DNA of 64,000 nucleotides from positions 54,769 to 118,768 of the forward strand of contig NZ_FQVG01000002.1 of NCBI RefSeq assembly GCF_900129265.1, given 5' to 3'. Below the pieces are notes generated by a model. It worked only from the letters and a program-made list of their open reading frames with translations, did no database searches and was not told the DNA's origin. The stretch comes from Caloramator proteoclasticus DSM 10124. Its GTDB lineage: Bacteria > Bacillota > Clostridia > Clostridiales > Caloramatoraceae. Positions within the stretch are counted from its first letter, which is position 1. Every line of letters starts with the position of its first letter. Below, in pieces: positions 25,407 to 33,377 of this stretch. Made by a program: the position numbers and the translations under genes.

Positions 25407-26574
25407 TTGTTTCATTCATAATAAATTTTTGAACTATAGAACATTGTATTCCACATCCGATCCATAAACATTCTTCATCTATATCAAAATAACTTCCGTG
25501 AGCTGGATGAACTATACCTTTATTTATATTTCTACATCCTAATTTATAATAAATTCCAGGTATTTTTTCTGTATAGTACGCAAAATCCTCTACCCCCATA
25601 CTTGGACAATCTAATTTTTTTATAGTAAAGTAATTTGAGTTTTCTTTTTGTATTTTATTTAGAGTTTCAATAAGATTATTATCATTACTAAAGGATGGAT
25701 AACCTTCTATTATATTTATTTCTATATTACATCTAAAAGTTTCTGCTGTTAAATTAACTATTGATGTAAATCTATCTAATATTTGCTTTCTTGTATTATT
25801 TCCTAAGGTTCTTATAATTCCCTCTATAATTACTTCTTCTGCTATTGCATTAGGTGCTGTTCCACCATTTATTTTACCAATGGTAATTACCGCACTTTCA
25901 AAAGCAGAAATTTCCCTTGATATAATTATTTGTAGATTGTCAATTATTTTTGAAGCAGCAACTATTGGATCAATTCCATCTTCAGGATGTGCACCATGAG
26001 CCCCTTTACCCTTAATAGTTATTTTAAAAGGATTTGATGCAGCACTCACAATTCCGCTGTTTATACCTATAATTCCAGTATCTAATGTTTCTTCTACGTG
26101 TAGAGCACTTATAAAGGATACATTGTCTATAGCACCATAATCAATCATATCCTTTGCTCCACCATCAGTCTCTTCAGCTGGCTGGAAAATAAATCTTACT
26201 TTACCATTTAATAAATGCTCATATTTTTTTAATAGAATACAAGTTCCTAATTGTATTGATGTATGTGCATCGTGTCCACAAGCATGCATTAAACCTTTAT
26301 TTTTAGATTTATATGGAACATTTTTTTTGTCTTCTATTGTTAAAGCATCCATATCAGCCCTTAAGGCTATAATCTTTTCTCCTTTGCCAACTTCAGCCAC
26401 AATACCACAATTTTCATAACGTTTATAGCTTATATTGTAATTACTTAATATACTTTCAATAAAATCAGCTGTATTTTTTAAGTCCCTATCTATTTCAGGA
26501 TGCATATGTAAATATCTTCTATACTCTATTAGTTTATCTTGAATTTTTTTTGATTCTGCAAAAAAATTAATCAA
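25396..26574 (-). CDS. M20-family amidohydrolase (N-acyl-amino-acid or hippurate hydrolase type)
   Basis: A 392-residue dinuclear metal hydrolase. The signatures are ALRADMDAL, MHACGHDAHTSIQLG (metal-binding Cys/His of the amidohydrolase subgroup), FQPAEETDGGAKDMI (catalytic Glu pair) and a dimerisation domain with KGKGAHGAHPEDGIDP. The Cys in ACGHD points to the hippurate/IAA-amino acid hydrolase branch rather than ArgE or DapE. The start is TTG 26574, 6 bases after GGAGAGG, overlapping the carboxypeptidase gene by 8 bases. The exact substrate is unknown, and a role in peptide or cell-wall fragment recycling is suggested only by that neighbour. Confidence 0.88.
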   Translation of the reverse strand: MINFFAESKKIQDKLIEYRRYLHMHPEIDRDLKNTADFIESILSNYNISYKRYENCGIVAEVGKGEKIIALRADMDALTIEDKKNVPYKSKNKGLMHACGHDAHTSIQLGTCILLKKYEHLLNGKVRFIFQPAEETDGGAKDMIDYGAIDNVSFISALHVEETLDTGIIGINSGIVSAASNPFKITIKGKGAHGAHPEDGIDPIVAASKIIDNLQIIISREISAFESAVITIGKINGGTAPNAIAEEVIIEGIIRTLGNNTRKQILDRFTSIVNLTAETFRCNIEINIIEGYPSFSNDNNLIETLNKIQKENSNYFTIKKLDCPSMGVEDFAYYTEKIPGIYYKLGCRNINKGIVHPAHGSYFDIDEECLWIGCGIQCSIVQKFIMNETIEL

Positions 26575-27472
26575 TGAAAACCTCTCCTTTATTTATTATT
26601 AATTTATTGTCAATAATTTTAGCAGTAATATTTAAGGGAAGCAACTTATTTGTATAGTCATGTCCACTTTGTAAACCAAAATATATTGGCTTGGTGGTAA
26701 GTTCCTTTATATATTCATAAATATATTCAAAAGAAAAACTCCTATTTTTATCTTCAGGATTGCAATTTGTAAAGCTTCCTAAGATAATTCCTTCCACCTC
26801 ATTTAAAATATTTGAATGATATAATTGGTTTAAAAATCTATCTATTTTATATGGCTCTTCGTTAATTTCTTCAATAAATAATATGGAGTTTTTAAATTTA
26901 TATTGATATTGTGTACCAATCAAGGAACAAAGAACACACAGATTTCCACCAACTATTTTTCCTTCAATATTACCTTCTCTTATAGGAGTTAGGGCATAGT
27001 TTAATTTATCAATTCTTCCCTCTAAAAATTCAAATAATAGGTTGTAGTTATCATTATTTTTAAAAATATCATAACTAAACATTGGTCCATGAAAAGTAGG
27101 AAAATCTAAATGAGAAAAAGATGCGTGAAGTGATGTTATATCGCTATAACCTACAAAAATTTTTTTGTTATTTTTTATAACATTGTAATTAATTTTATCT
27201 AAAAGCCTGATGGTTCCGTAACCACCGCGAATACAAAATATTGCTTTTACTTCTTTATCTTTAAATGCATCTATCAGGTCTTCTACTCTTTTATTATCTT
27301 CTCCAGCAAGATAGCCGTATTTAGAATTAATATTTTTACCCAATTTAACACTATATCCAAATTCATTTATTATTTGGATTGATTTTTTTATTAATTCATC
27401 ATTAAATATTGCACCAGCGGGTGCTATAAGTGAAACTTTATCCCCTTTATTTAGCTTTTTTATTAAACTCAT
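26567..27472 (-). CDS. LD-carboxypeptidase (S66 family)
   Basis: Serine peptidase that removes the terminal D-alanine from murein tetrapeptides (LdcA type). The 301-residue chain shows VSLIAPAGAI, CIRGGYGTIRLLD, the nucleophile elbow GYSDITSLH, the Glu of FIEEINEEPYKIDR and the His of GLQSGHDYTNKLLPL, the expected Ser-Glu-His set. It has no signal peptide, so it is cytosolic and suits muropeptide recycling. ATG 27472 follows GGAGGGG by 4 bases. It overlaps the TPR gene by 26 bases and the M20 gene by 8, so the three are one operon. Confidence 0.9.
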   Translation of the reverse strand: MSLIKKLNKGDKVSLIAPAGAIFNDELIKKSIQIINEFGYSVKLGKNINSKYGYLAGEDNKRVEDLIDAFKDKEVKAIFCIRGGYGTIRLLDKINYNVIKNNKKIFVGYSDITSLHASFSHLDFPTFHGPMFSYDIFKNNDNYNLLFEFLEGRIDKLNYALTPIREGNIEGKIVGGNLCVLCSLIGTQYQYKFKNSILFIEEINEEPYKIDRFLNQLYHSNILNEVEGIILGSFTNCNPEDKNRSFSFEYIYEYIKELTTKPIYFGLQSGHDYTNKLLPLNITAKIIDNKLIINKGEVFID

Positions 27473-27836
27473 TTTCCCCTCCATATATTATTAAATTAAA
27501 TAAATTTTTTTCTATATTATTTAATTTATCACTATTTATTGCTGATACTCCCTCTTTTATAATTCTATAACAAGATTTATAATCCTTTTTTTTATAGTAA
27601 CAATAAGCTAAATTTATATAAGTATTTTCATAATATTTATTTAAATATAATGATTTTTTTAGAAATTGAATAGCATCAGTGAATTTATTTAATTCTATGT
27701 AGCATACACCAATATTGTAATTTATCAGATAATTGTTTTGATGTTCTAAAACCTTTAAAAATAAATTTAAAGCCTTTTTATAATTTTTTTGTTCGTATAG
27801 ATTAATAGCTTCTAAATACAAATTATATGAATTCAT
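27447..27836 (-). CDS. Tetratricopeptide-repeat protein
   Basis: A 129-residue protein made of about three TPR units: YLEAINLYEQKNYKKALNLF, NIGVCYIELNKFTDAIQFL and NLAYCYYKKKDYKSCYRII. TPR proteins are protein-binding scaffolds; no enzyme domain is present. It is the first gene of a unit with the LD-carboxypeptidase and M20 hydrolase. Its ribosome site AAAGGGG lies inside the hairpin arm that follows the flagellar operon, 6 to 7 bases before the ATG. Specific role unknown. Confidence 0.8.
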   Translation of the reverse strand: MNSYNLYLEAINLYEQKNYKKALNLFLKVLEHQNNYLINYNIGVCYIELNKFTDAIQFLKKSLYLNKYYENTYINLAYCYYKKKDYKSCYRIIKEGVSAINSDKLNNIEKNLFNLIIYGGENEFNKKAK

Positions 27837-27840
27837 ATCA

Positions 27841-27887
27841 AAACCCCTTTAAAGCTTTTTTTAAAATTATATACTTTAAAGGGGTTT
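27841..27887. terminator. Hairpin ending the flagellar operon and covering the TPR gene ribosome site
   Basis: A 14-bp perfect stem (27841-27854 with 27874-27887) and a 19-base loop. On the minus strand the distal arm ends GGGGTTTT, giving a short U tract; on the plus strand the tail is T6. The minus-strand distal arm also contains the AAAGGGG ribosome site of the next gene. Confidence 0.6.
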
Positions 27888-27893
27888 TTTATA

Positions 27894-28634
27894 CTATTTA
27901 GATCTTAAATTGTTTGTCATTTGCCACATTTCTTCAGAAGTTTTTAGTGCTCTTGAATTTAGTTCAAATGCTCTTTGAGTGACTAAAAGGTCTGTTAATT
28001 CTTTTGAAATATCTACGTTAGATTTTTCAATATAACCTTGTTTAATCGAAGAATTTATAGGTTTTGGATTAATACCTTTAAATAGGCTATTTCCTATAGG
28101 ATATAGATTATCTTCACTATCAAAATCGTAAATATCTATTTTGCCTATTATATTTTCGTTGTATAAAATATCGCCATTTTCTTTAACAGATATTTTGTCA
28201 TAGTCTATATTATCTTTTGTGTTTAATGATATATCTAATTTGTTACCATCAGAATCAACTAAATTATTATTAGCATCTATATAAAAATTCCCTTTTCTTG
28301 TATATAATTCATTACCTTTACTGTCTATTAATCTAAAGTATCCTCTTCCTTCAATAGCAAAATCTAAATTTCTGTCTGATTTTTCAATAATTCCTTGAGA
28401 ATCATCTCTAATAAATCCGCTTATTCGAGAACCACTTCCAACAAACTTTTCTTTTTCATTTTCAGTTACCGGTACACCTAATCTATTAACATTTTCAACT
28501 AATATATCTGAAAAATTAACATCGACACGCTTATAGCCATTTGTATTTATATTTGCAATATTATTTGATATAGCATCTATTCTTGTTTGATTAGAATATA
28601 GACCAGATGTACTGTTCCAAATTGATCTTAGCAT
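27894..28634 (-). CDS. Flagellar rod/hook-basal body protein (FlgG/FlhP family)
   Basis: A 246-residue axial protein. It has the N-terminal rod-protein motif TRIDAISNNIANINTNGYKR, central NLDFAIEGRGYFRL and ELYTRKGNF, and the C-terminal helix LTDLLVTQRAFELNSRALKT, which together place it in the FlgG/FlgF/FlhO/FlhP group. Two such genes end the operon, as flhO-flhP do in Bacillus; this is the second. AGGTGAT precedes the ATG. FlgF and FlgG cannot be told apart by eye. It assembles outside the membrane after export by the flagellar type III system. Confidence 0.88.
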   Translation of the reverse strand: MLRSIWNSTSGLYSNQTRIDAISNNIANINTNGYKRVDVNFSDILVENVNRLGVPVTENEKEKFVGSGSRISGFIRDDSQGIIEKSDRNLDFAIEGRGYFRLIDSKGNELYTRKGNFYIDANNNLVDSDGNKLDISLNTKDNIDYDKISVKENGDILYNENIIGKIDIYDFDSEDNLYPIGNSLFKGINPKPINSSIKQGYIEKSNVDISKELTDLLVTQRAFELNSRALKTSEEMWQMTNNLRSK

Positions 28635-28646
28635 TTGATCACCTCA

Positions 28647-29399
28647 TTATCTATTTACATTGCCAACTTCATTAACTGTTTTTCCAAGTGTATCGTCGAT
28701 GGATTGTATTACTTTTTGATTTGATTCATAGTTTCTCATAACTGATATCAATTCTGTTATCATTTCAATAGTATCAATGTTAGCTTTTTCAATTTTGTTT
28801 TGATGTATAATAGAATTATTATCAATCTCTACATTTGTAGAAGAATACATATTTTCATTTTCTTTTTTCATATCGCCCTTCACAATGTATAGTCTATAAT
28901 TACCACTAGTAGTATAGATCTGATTATTGTTAAATTTAAAATTATTGCTATCAATTTTTATAAAAACTTTTTGATTATTTTCATCAAGCCCCAAAACTCT
29001 CTTATTGTCAGTAGTAGTCAAATAACCATCTTTGTCAATTTTAAATCTACCATTTCGTGTATAATATTCCTTATTATTATCTAAAACTGTAAAAAAACCA
29101 TCTCCTTCAATTGCAAAGTCAAGGTTTCTACCTGTTTCTTCTAAAATTCCTTGAGAAAAATCTGTTTTTGTTTCATCAAGTCCAATGCCCATAGGCATTG
29201 TGCCAAGAATTTGTTTAAAATTTGTATTGCCAACTTTTTTATCGTAATTTTGTAAAAGCACCTCGTTAAAGGATTTAAAGCAAATTTTATCGTTCTTAAA
29301 ACCAGGATTATTTATATTTGCAATATTGTTACTTAAGTTTTCCTGTTGTATTTGTCTTAAAATTAATCCGCTTGAAGCAATATAAAGTCCTCTTATCAT
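28647..29399 (-). CDS. Flagellar rod/hook-basal body protein (FlgF/FlhO family)
   Basis: A 250-residue relative of its downstream neighbour. IRGLYIASSGLILRQIQQE and LSNNIANINNPGFKN form the N-terminal motif, with NLDFAIEGDGFFTV and EYYTRNGRFKID in the middle and ITELISVMRNYESNQKVIQS at the C-terminus. ATG 29399 follows GGGGATGG by a few bases; earlier in-frame codons belong to the 3' end of the small gene upstream and have no ribosome site. Thirteen bases separate it from the next rod gene. Confidence 0.87.
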   Translation of the reverse strand: MIRGLYIASSGLILRQIQQENLSNNIANINNPGFKNDKICFKSFNEVLLQNYDKKVGNTNFKQILGTMPMGIGLDETKTDFSQGILEETGRNLDFAIEGDGFFTVLDNNKEYYTRNGRFKIDKDGYLTTTDNKRVLGLDENNQKVFIKIDSNNFKFNNNQIYTTSGNYRLYIVKGDMKKENENMYSSTNVEIDNNSIIHQNKIEKANIDTIEMITELISVMRNYESNQKVIQSIDDTLGKTVNEVGNVNR

Positions 29400-29409
29400 T
29401 TTCCATCCC

Positions 29410-29625
29410 CTACTTTTTTTCAAAATATGATTTAATTTCATCTGGATATAACATACCTAAGTCTCTTGCCATTTTTTCAATCTTGTATTTTGGTATATTG
29501 TTATATGAATATGTTAACATAAGAAGAGTTGCTATTACAATACCAATTCCCAGACCAAGAACAAAATCTTTACTTTTGAAATAAGTTTTTATTATATTTA
29601 TTATTTGTTTAATCCTAATCTTAAT
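29410..29625 (-). CDS. Small bitopic membrane protein with no standard start codon
   Basis: An open frame of 71 codons fills the space between the SwrB-like gene and the rod genes. It encodes a basic N-terminus (KIRIKQIINIIKTYFKSK), one membrane helix (FVLGLGIGIVIATLLMLTY) and a polar tail with MARDLGMLYPDEIKSYFEKK. The frame contains no ATG, GTG or TTG before the membrane helix. An ATT codon at 29623-29625 lies 6 to 7 bases after GGGGGA, as infC-type ATT starts do. The alternative is a -1 ribosomal shift from the upstream gene at A-AAG-GGG. The protein-like pattern argues that it is real; no family is assigned. Confidence 0.55.
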   Translation of the reverse strand: MKIRIKQIINIIKTYFKSKDFVLGLGIGIVIATLLMLTYSYNNIPKYKIEKMARDLGMLYPDEIKSYFEKK

Positions 29626-30038
29626 AAAACTTCCCCCTTTCCTATTCTAAGGGTTGAGGATATTTCTTCAATAGACAATCCTTTATTATATAATTCCTTT
29701 ATTTTATCATTTAAGTTTTCACTTTTATCTTCAAAATTTTGATAGGTATCATTAATTCCTATTTTTTCTTTGTTATTTAAAGAACTTAAAATGTTATTAT
29801 AATTGCTTTGTATATCTTCTATTTTTAAATTTAGAGCAAAAATAGACTCATTTATATAGTTTATATTTTCTTTAAGTTCATCGATATCTTTTTTATATAA
29901 ATCTAATTCACTTTTTGTATAATAATTTTTAAATACATTTTTATTATTTTGAATATTTTTTGAATAGTGTGCTTTAATGCCTAATCTGTATGAATAATAG
30001 ATTAAAGAAGCACCTAATATAATTAATACTAAAGGCAT
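29601..30038 (-). CDS. SwrB-like membrane and coiled-coil protein
   Basis: A 145-residue protein with an N-terminal membrane helix (MPLVLIILGASLIYYSYRLG), a coiled-coil middle (KKDIDELKENINYINESIFALN and on to about 90) and a C-terminal helix-turn-helix-like motif NKGLSIEEISSTLRIGKGEV. The B. subtilis gene immediately downstream of sigD, swrB, has this size and plan and supports export-gate maturation and swarming. Sequence similarity is low, so the call rests on position and layout. GGAGG gives the ATG. Its last codons overlap the frame of the small membrane protein downstream. Confidence 0.6.
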   Translation of the reverse strand: MPLVLIILGASLIYYSYRLGIKAHYSKNIQNNKNVFKNYYTKSELDLYKKDIDELKENINYINESIFALNLKIEDIQSNYNNILSSLNNKEKIGINDTYQNFEDKSENLNDKIKELYNKGLSIEEISSTLRIGKGEVLLRLGLNK

Positions 30039-30047
30039 AGTTCCTCC

Positions 30048-30779
30048 TTAGTCTAAATAACTTAACTTTTTCATATTTTCTCTTAATCTTATTATGGCTC
30101 TGCTATGCAATTGTGATACTCTTGATTCAGTGATTTCTAAAATTTTTCCTATTTCCTTTAGAGTTAATTTTTCATAATAATATAATTGCAGAACAAGCTT
30201 GTCCTTTTCAGGTAGCATATTAAGTGCCTTTTTTAAAGTAGTTAACATTTCTTCTTCTTCAAATATTTTATCAGGCTGAGGACTATTTTCATTTTCTATC
30301 ATATTTTTAAATTGTATATCTTCATCATCAGATTTATAAAATATATCTTCTAATGATATAACAGATAAATAGTTAATATAGGATTCAGTAGTTCTAATAT
30401 CATTTACAGATACACCAATATAGTCGGCTAATTCTTTTTCCGTAGGTTCTCTGTTTAATTTTGATTCTAAATTTTCTCTTGCTAAATTAAGCTGAGTTAA
30501 TTTAGAAAAAGCACTTTTAGGCATCCAACTAATTTTTCTTAATTCATCGATAATAGCACCTTTAATTCTTAAGGTAGCATAGGTTTCAAATTTTATTCCT
30601 TTTGTTGGATCGAACTTTTCAATTGCGTCTATCAAGCCTATAATACCATAACTTACTAAATCATCGAATTCAATTCCAGGGGGAATACCTATAAGAAGCC
30701 TTGATGCTATATATTTAACATAGGGAATATATTTTAAAATCATTTCTTCTCTTTCATCAAACTGCTTATAACACTTCAA
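30048..30779 (-). CDS. sigD: Flagellar sigma factor (sigma-28, SigD/FliA/WhiG)
   Basis: A 243-residue sigma factor for late flagellar genes. Region 2 reads LVSYGIIGLIDAIEKFDPTKGIKFETYA, region 3 has RGAIIDELR-like KGAIIDELRKISWMP, and region 4 shows LTLKEIGKILEITESRVSQLHSRA. These are the FliA/SigD hallmarks (long motifs are cited in part elsewhere by function). TTG 30779 is favoured, 8 bases after GGAG; GTG 30788 abuts the ribosome site. Two promoters with a matching TAAA-N15-TACGATAW form lie elsewhere in the window, and its anti-sigma factor FlgM is encoded at 56801. Confidence 0.95.
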   Translation of the reverse strand: MKCYKQFDEREEMILKYIPYVKYIASRLLIGIPPGIEFDDLVSYGIIGLIDAIEKFDPTKGIKFETYATLRIKGAIIDELRKISWMPKSAFSKLTQLNLARENLESKLNREPTEKELADYIGVSVNDIRTTESYINYLSVISLEDIFYKSDDEDIQFKNMIENENSPQPDKIFEEEEMLTTLKKALNMLPEKDKLVLQLYYYEKLTLKEIGKILEITESRVSQLHSRAIIRLRENMKKLSYLD

Positions 30780-30790
30780 TAAAATCACTC

Positions 30791-31456
30791 CTATCTAAGC
30801 AGTTTACTTTGTTCACGTAATTTATTAAATATAAATTGTATTATTTTATCTCTAGTTTTTTCTTCTATACCTTCATACTTCAATGCTAACTTAAATTTAT
30901 TTTTTTCTTCTGTATTTTCAATTCTTACTACAGAGCATAAAATATTTATTTCTTGTGGTATATTAATAGATATTATTACATACTCACCAGGATTGTGGAT
31001 CTCGTTTGAAACAATTTTGATTCCACCACCGCTTATATCTAATGAAACTGAATTTATTAATCTTGAAAAATATCCAGAAGGTACATCCCTTAAGGATGTG
31101 TATATCCTATCTTTAGGTAGCCCATAATATCTAATTGGCATTGTAATAGGTAGTCTGAAATATTCTCTTCTTTGGACTCTCTCTATAACTTCTGGTAAAC
31201 TTAAAACTAACAAATTAATGTTTTCTTCTTTTTTCTTTCCTAAAACTACAGATTTGCATTTTACAATATCTCTTTCTGTTGTAACATAAAATTCTATTAC
31301 ACTACCTGAATGTATAAGGAGTGGTTTATTATGATGAATAGGATAGCTAATACACATACCATCCTTATTTATATCCTGAACAATACTTTTATAGGTAACT
31401 TCATCATCTATAATTTCGATGTTTTGATTAATTTTTAAATTAATAGATAAGTTCAT
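30791..31456 (-). CDS. PilZ-domain c-di-GMP receptor, YcgR-like flagellar brake
   Basis: A 221-residue protein with an N-terminal YcgR domain (about 1-95) and a C-terminal PilZ domain. The c-di-GMP motifs are RREYFRLP (R-x3-R) and DISGGGIKI (D-x-S-x-x-G). YcgR proteins slow or stop the flagellar motor when c-di-GMP is high, by touching MotA or the rotor. The ATG follows GGTGGGG and overlaps the flhG stop, so the pair is coupled. Its place between flhG and sigD matches other clostridial operons. Confidence 0.88.
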   Translation of the reverse strand: MNLSINLKINQNIEIIDDEVTYKSIVQDINKDGMCISYPIHHNKPLLIHSGSVIEFYVTTERDIVKCKSVVLGKKKEENINLLVLSLPEVIERVQRREYFRLPITMPIRYYGLPKDRIYTSLRDVPSGYFSRLINSVSLDISGGGIKIVSNEIHNPGEYVIISINIPQEINILCSVVRIENTEEKNKFKLALKYEGIEEKTRDKIIQFIFNKLREQSKLLR

Positions 31457-32322
31457 TTCCCCACCGCCTTAAATAATTTTGTTATATAATCTCTAAATGA
31501 AGTGTATTTACTTTTGTTATTCTCTTCTATACCCATTATTTTAGCAACAATTTTATTAATACATAGTGTAAATTCAGTATTTGGGTGTTCTAACACATAA
31601 GGTGTTTGTTTTTTAATAGCTTGTCCTATTTTTATATCTTCCACAATATATCCTAAGTATTTAATGTTTTTACCAATAAAAGTTTTAACAGTATAACAAA
31701 TTTTATTAAATGTTTCTTCGGCATCTTGATTGTTTTTTGCTCTATTTACAACAATATTAATGTTTGAATTTAAATTATTTAAATAAATAATTTTTATAAG
31801 GCTATAGGCATCTGTTAGTGCAGTAGGTTCAGAATTTGTGATAACAATAACTTCATCAGCTATTTCAATAAATTTTAATACATTTTCTGAAGCACCTGCA
31901 CCCGTATCTATAATTAAGATATCATAATCATTTAATTTGTCAAATTGTGATATTATTTGATTTTTTTTATCTTCATCAATAGTATAAATTTTACTTAAAC
32001 CAGAACCACCTGGCATTATTTCGACACCATCTATTGTTTTTAAAATAATTTCATCAATTGATTTATTTCCTTCTAAAACATCTATTATACTAAATTTTGA
32101 CATACATCCAAACATTATATCGACATTTGCCATACCGAAATCGGCATCAAGAACACAAACTTTTAAACCTCTTTTAGAAAGAGCAGTAGCAAAGTTAACA
32201 ACAAAGCTTGTTTTGCCAACTCCTCCCTTTCCACTTGATACTGTTATTACTTTAAACCTTTTTTGTTGCAATTCTTGTTTCTTTCTTTCTACTAATTGTC
32301 TTAATCTTTGTGCCTGATCCAT
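31453..32322 (-). CDS. flhG: MinD-like ATPase FlhG (YlxH)
   Basis: A 289-residue deviant Walker A ATPase that sets flagellar number and place with FlhF. The P-loop is VSSGKGGVGKTSFV, followed by VCVLDADFGMANVDIMFG, LIIDTGAGASENVL and ITNSEPTALTDAY. The N-terminal stretch QAQRLRQLVERKK resembles the FlhF-activating DQAxxLR segment known in FlhG. GGAGG gives the ATG, 3 bases after flhF. A short C-terminal amphipathic helix (FRDYITKLFKAVGK) may bind the membrane. Confidence 0.93.
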   Translation of the reverse strand: MDQAQRLRQLVERKKQELQQKRFKVITVSSGKGGVGKTSFVVNFATALSKRGLKVCVLDADFGMANVDIMFGCMSKFSIIDVLEGNKSIDEIILKTIDGVEIMPGGSGLSKIYTIDEDKKNQIISQFDKLNDYDILIIDTGAGASENVLKFIEIADEVIVITNSEPTALTDAYSLIKIIYLNNLNSNINIVVNRAKNNQDAEETFNKICYTVKTFIGKNIKYLGYIVEDIKIGQAIKKQTPYVLEHPNTEFTLCINKIVAKIMGIEENNKSKYTSFRDYITKLFKAVGK

Positions 32323-32324
32323 GG

Positions 32325-33377
32325 CTATTCAGCCTCCAAAATCATGTTTATTAGTTTTTCTTTTTCTGCTTCTTCAATATCATCTGGAACATTTTGGCCT
32401 GTTGTTATATAAGATACAGGAACATTTGCATAATATATTGTTGTTAAAATAGAACCATAATAACTGGTTTCATCTATCTTAGTTAAAACTATACTGTTAT
32501 AATCTAACATTTTATAATCTTCTACAATACGTTTTATGTCCTTTTCCTTTGTAATCATACTTATTACCAAATGAACATAATCTGGATTAATTTCTTGAAT
32601 TAGTCTTTTTGTTTCTTGAATTTGCATAACGTTTTTGCTGTTTCTTCCTGTTGTATCTACCAAGATTATATCACAATTTGTCATTTCAGATAATACTTTT
32701 TTAATTTCATTTATTGAATATATTACACTAAAGGGTATACCTAATATTTCAGCATATGTTTTTAACTGTTCAACGGCACCAATTCTATAGGTGTCTACAG
32801 TAATAAGTCCAATTTTTTTATTTTTATAAAGCGAAAACAAGCTGGCTAATTTAGCTATAGTTGTAGTCTTCCCAACACCAGTTGGACCAACAAAGACATG
32901 TATTTTCCCATCGTCGAATTTATTTGTTTTAATTATTGTATTTAAAAAAGTTTTAAATTCATTTTGATAAATCTTTTGATTCATTTTTTTGCCTTGATTT
33001 TTTTGTTTTATAGAATCAATTATTTCAGTTGCTATTTCCTCTGGAACACCAGAATTAATTAGGTTTTGTTTGAACTTGTTTTTATTAACTTCACTTTGTT
33101 TATTTGTCTGTTTTATTGATTGATTATTTATGTTTTCTATTAAATATTTTAATTCTTTAATTTCCTTTTCAAGTTCAATTGTTTTAATCGTAGATTCTTT
33201 TTGTTTTTTATCATCTACTGCTGCTGTTACTTCAATTTTCTTAGGCTTAAAAAAACCTAATATACCTTTTTGTCTAATTTTACGTTGACTTACTATTACT
33301 GCATCATTTCCTAATTCGTAGCGAATTCTTGTCATTGCTTCGTTCATATTATCAACTATATATCTTTTAATTATCAT
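32325..33377 (-). CDS. flhF: Flagellar SRP-like GTPase FlhF
   Basis: A 350-residue GTPase of the Ffh/FtsY group. The N-terminal basic region (to about 80) carries VSQRKIRQKGILGFFKPK; an NG domain follows with VFVGPTGVGKTTTIAKLA (G1), VDTYRIGAVEQLKTYAEI, LVDTTGRNSKN (G3) and LTKIDET (G4). FlhF guides flagellar position and is switched off by FlhG. Its start overlaps the flhA stop. All core motifs are intact. Confidence 0.95.
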   Translation of the reverse strand: MIIKRYIVDNMNEAMTRIRYELGNDAVIVSQRKIRQKGILGFFKPKKIEVTAAVDDKKQKESTIKTIELEKEIKELKYLIENINNQSIKQTNKQSEVNKNKFKQNLINSGVPEEIATEIIDSIKQKNQGKKMNQKIYQNEFKTFLNTIIKTNKFDDGKIHVFVGPTGVGKTTTIAKLASLFSLYKNKKIGLITVDTYRIGAVEQLKTYAEILGIPFSVIYSINEIKKVLSEMTNCDIILVDTTGRNSKNVMQIQETKRLIQEINPDYVHLVISMITKEKDIKRIVEDYKMLDYNSIVLTKIDETSYYGSILTTIYYANVPVSYITTGQNVPDDIEEAEKEKLINMILEAE

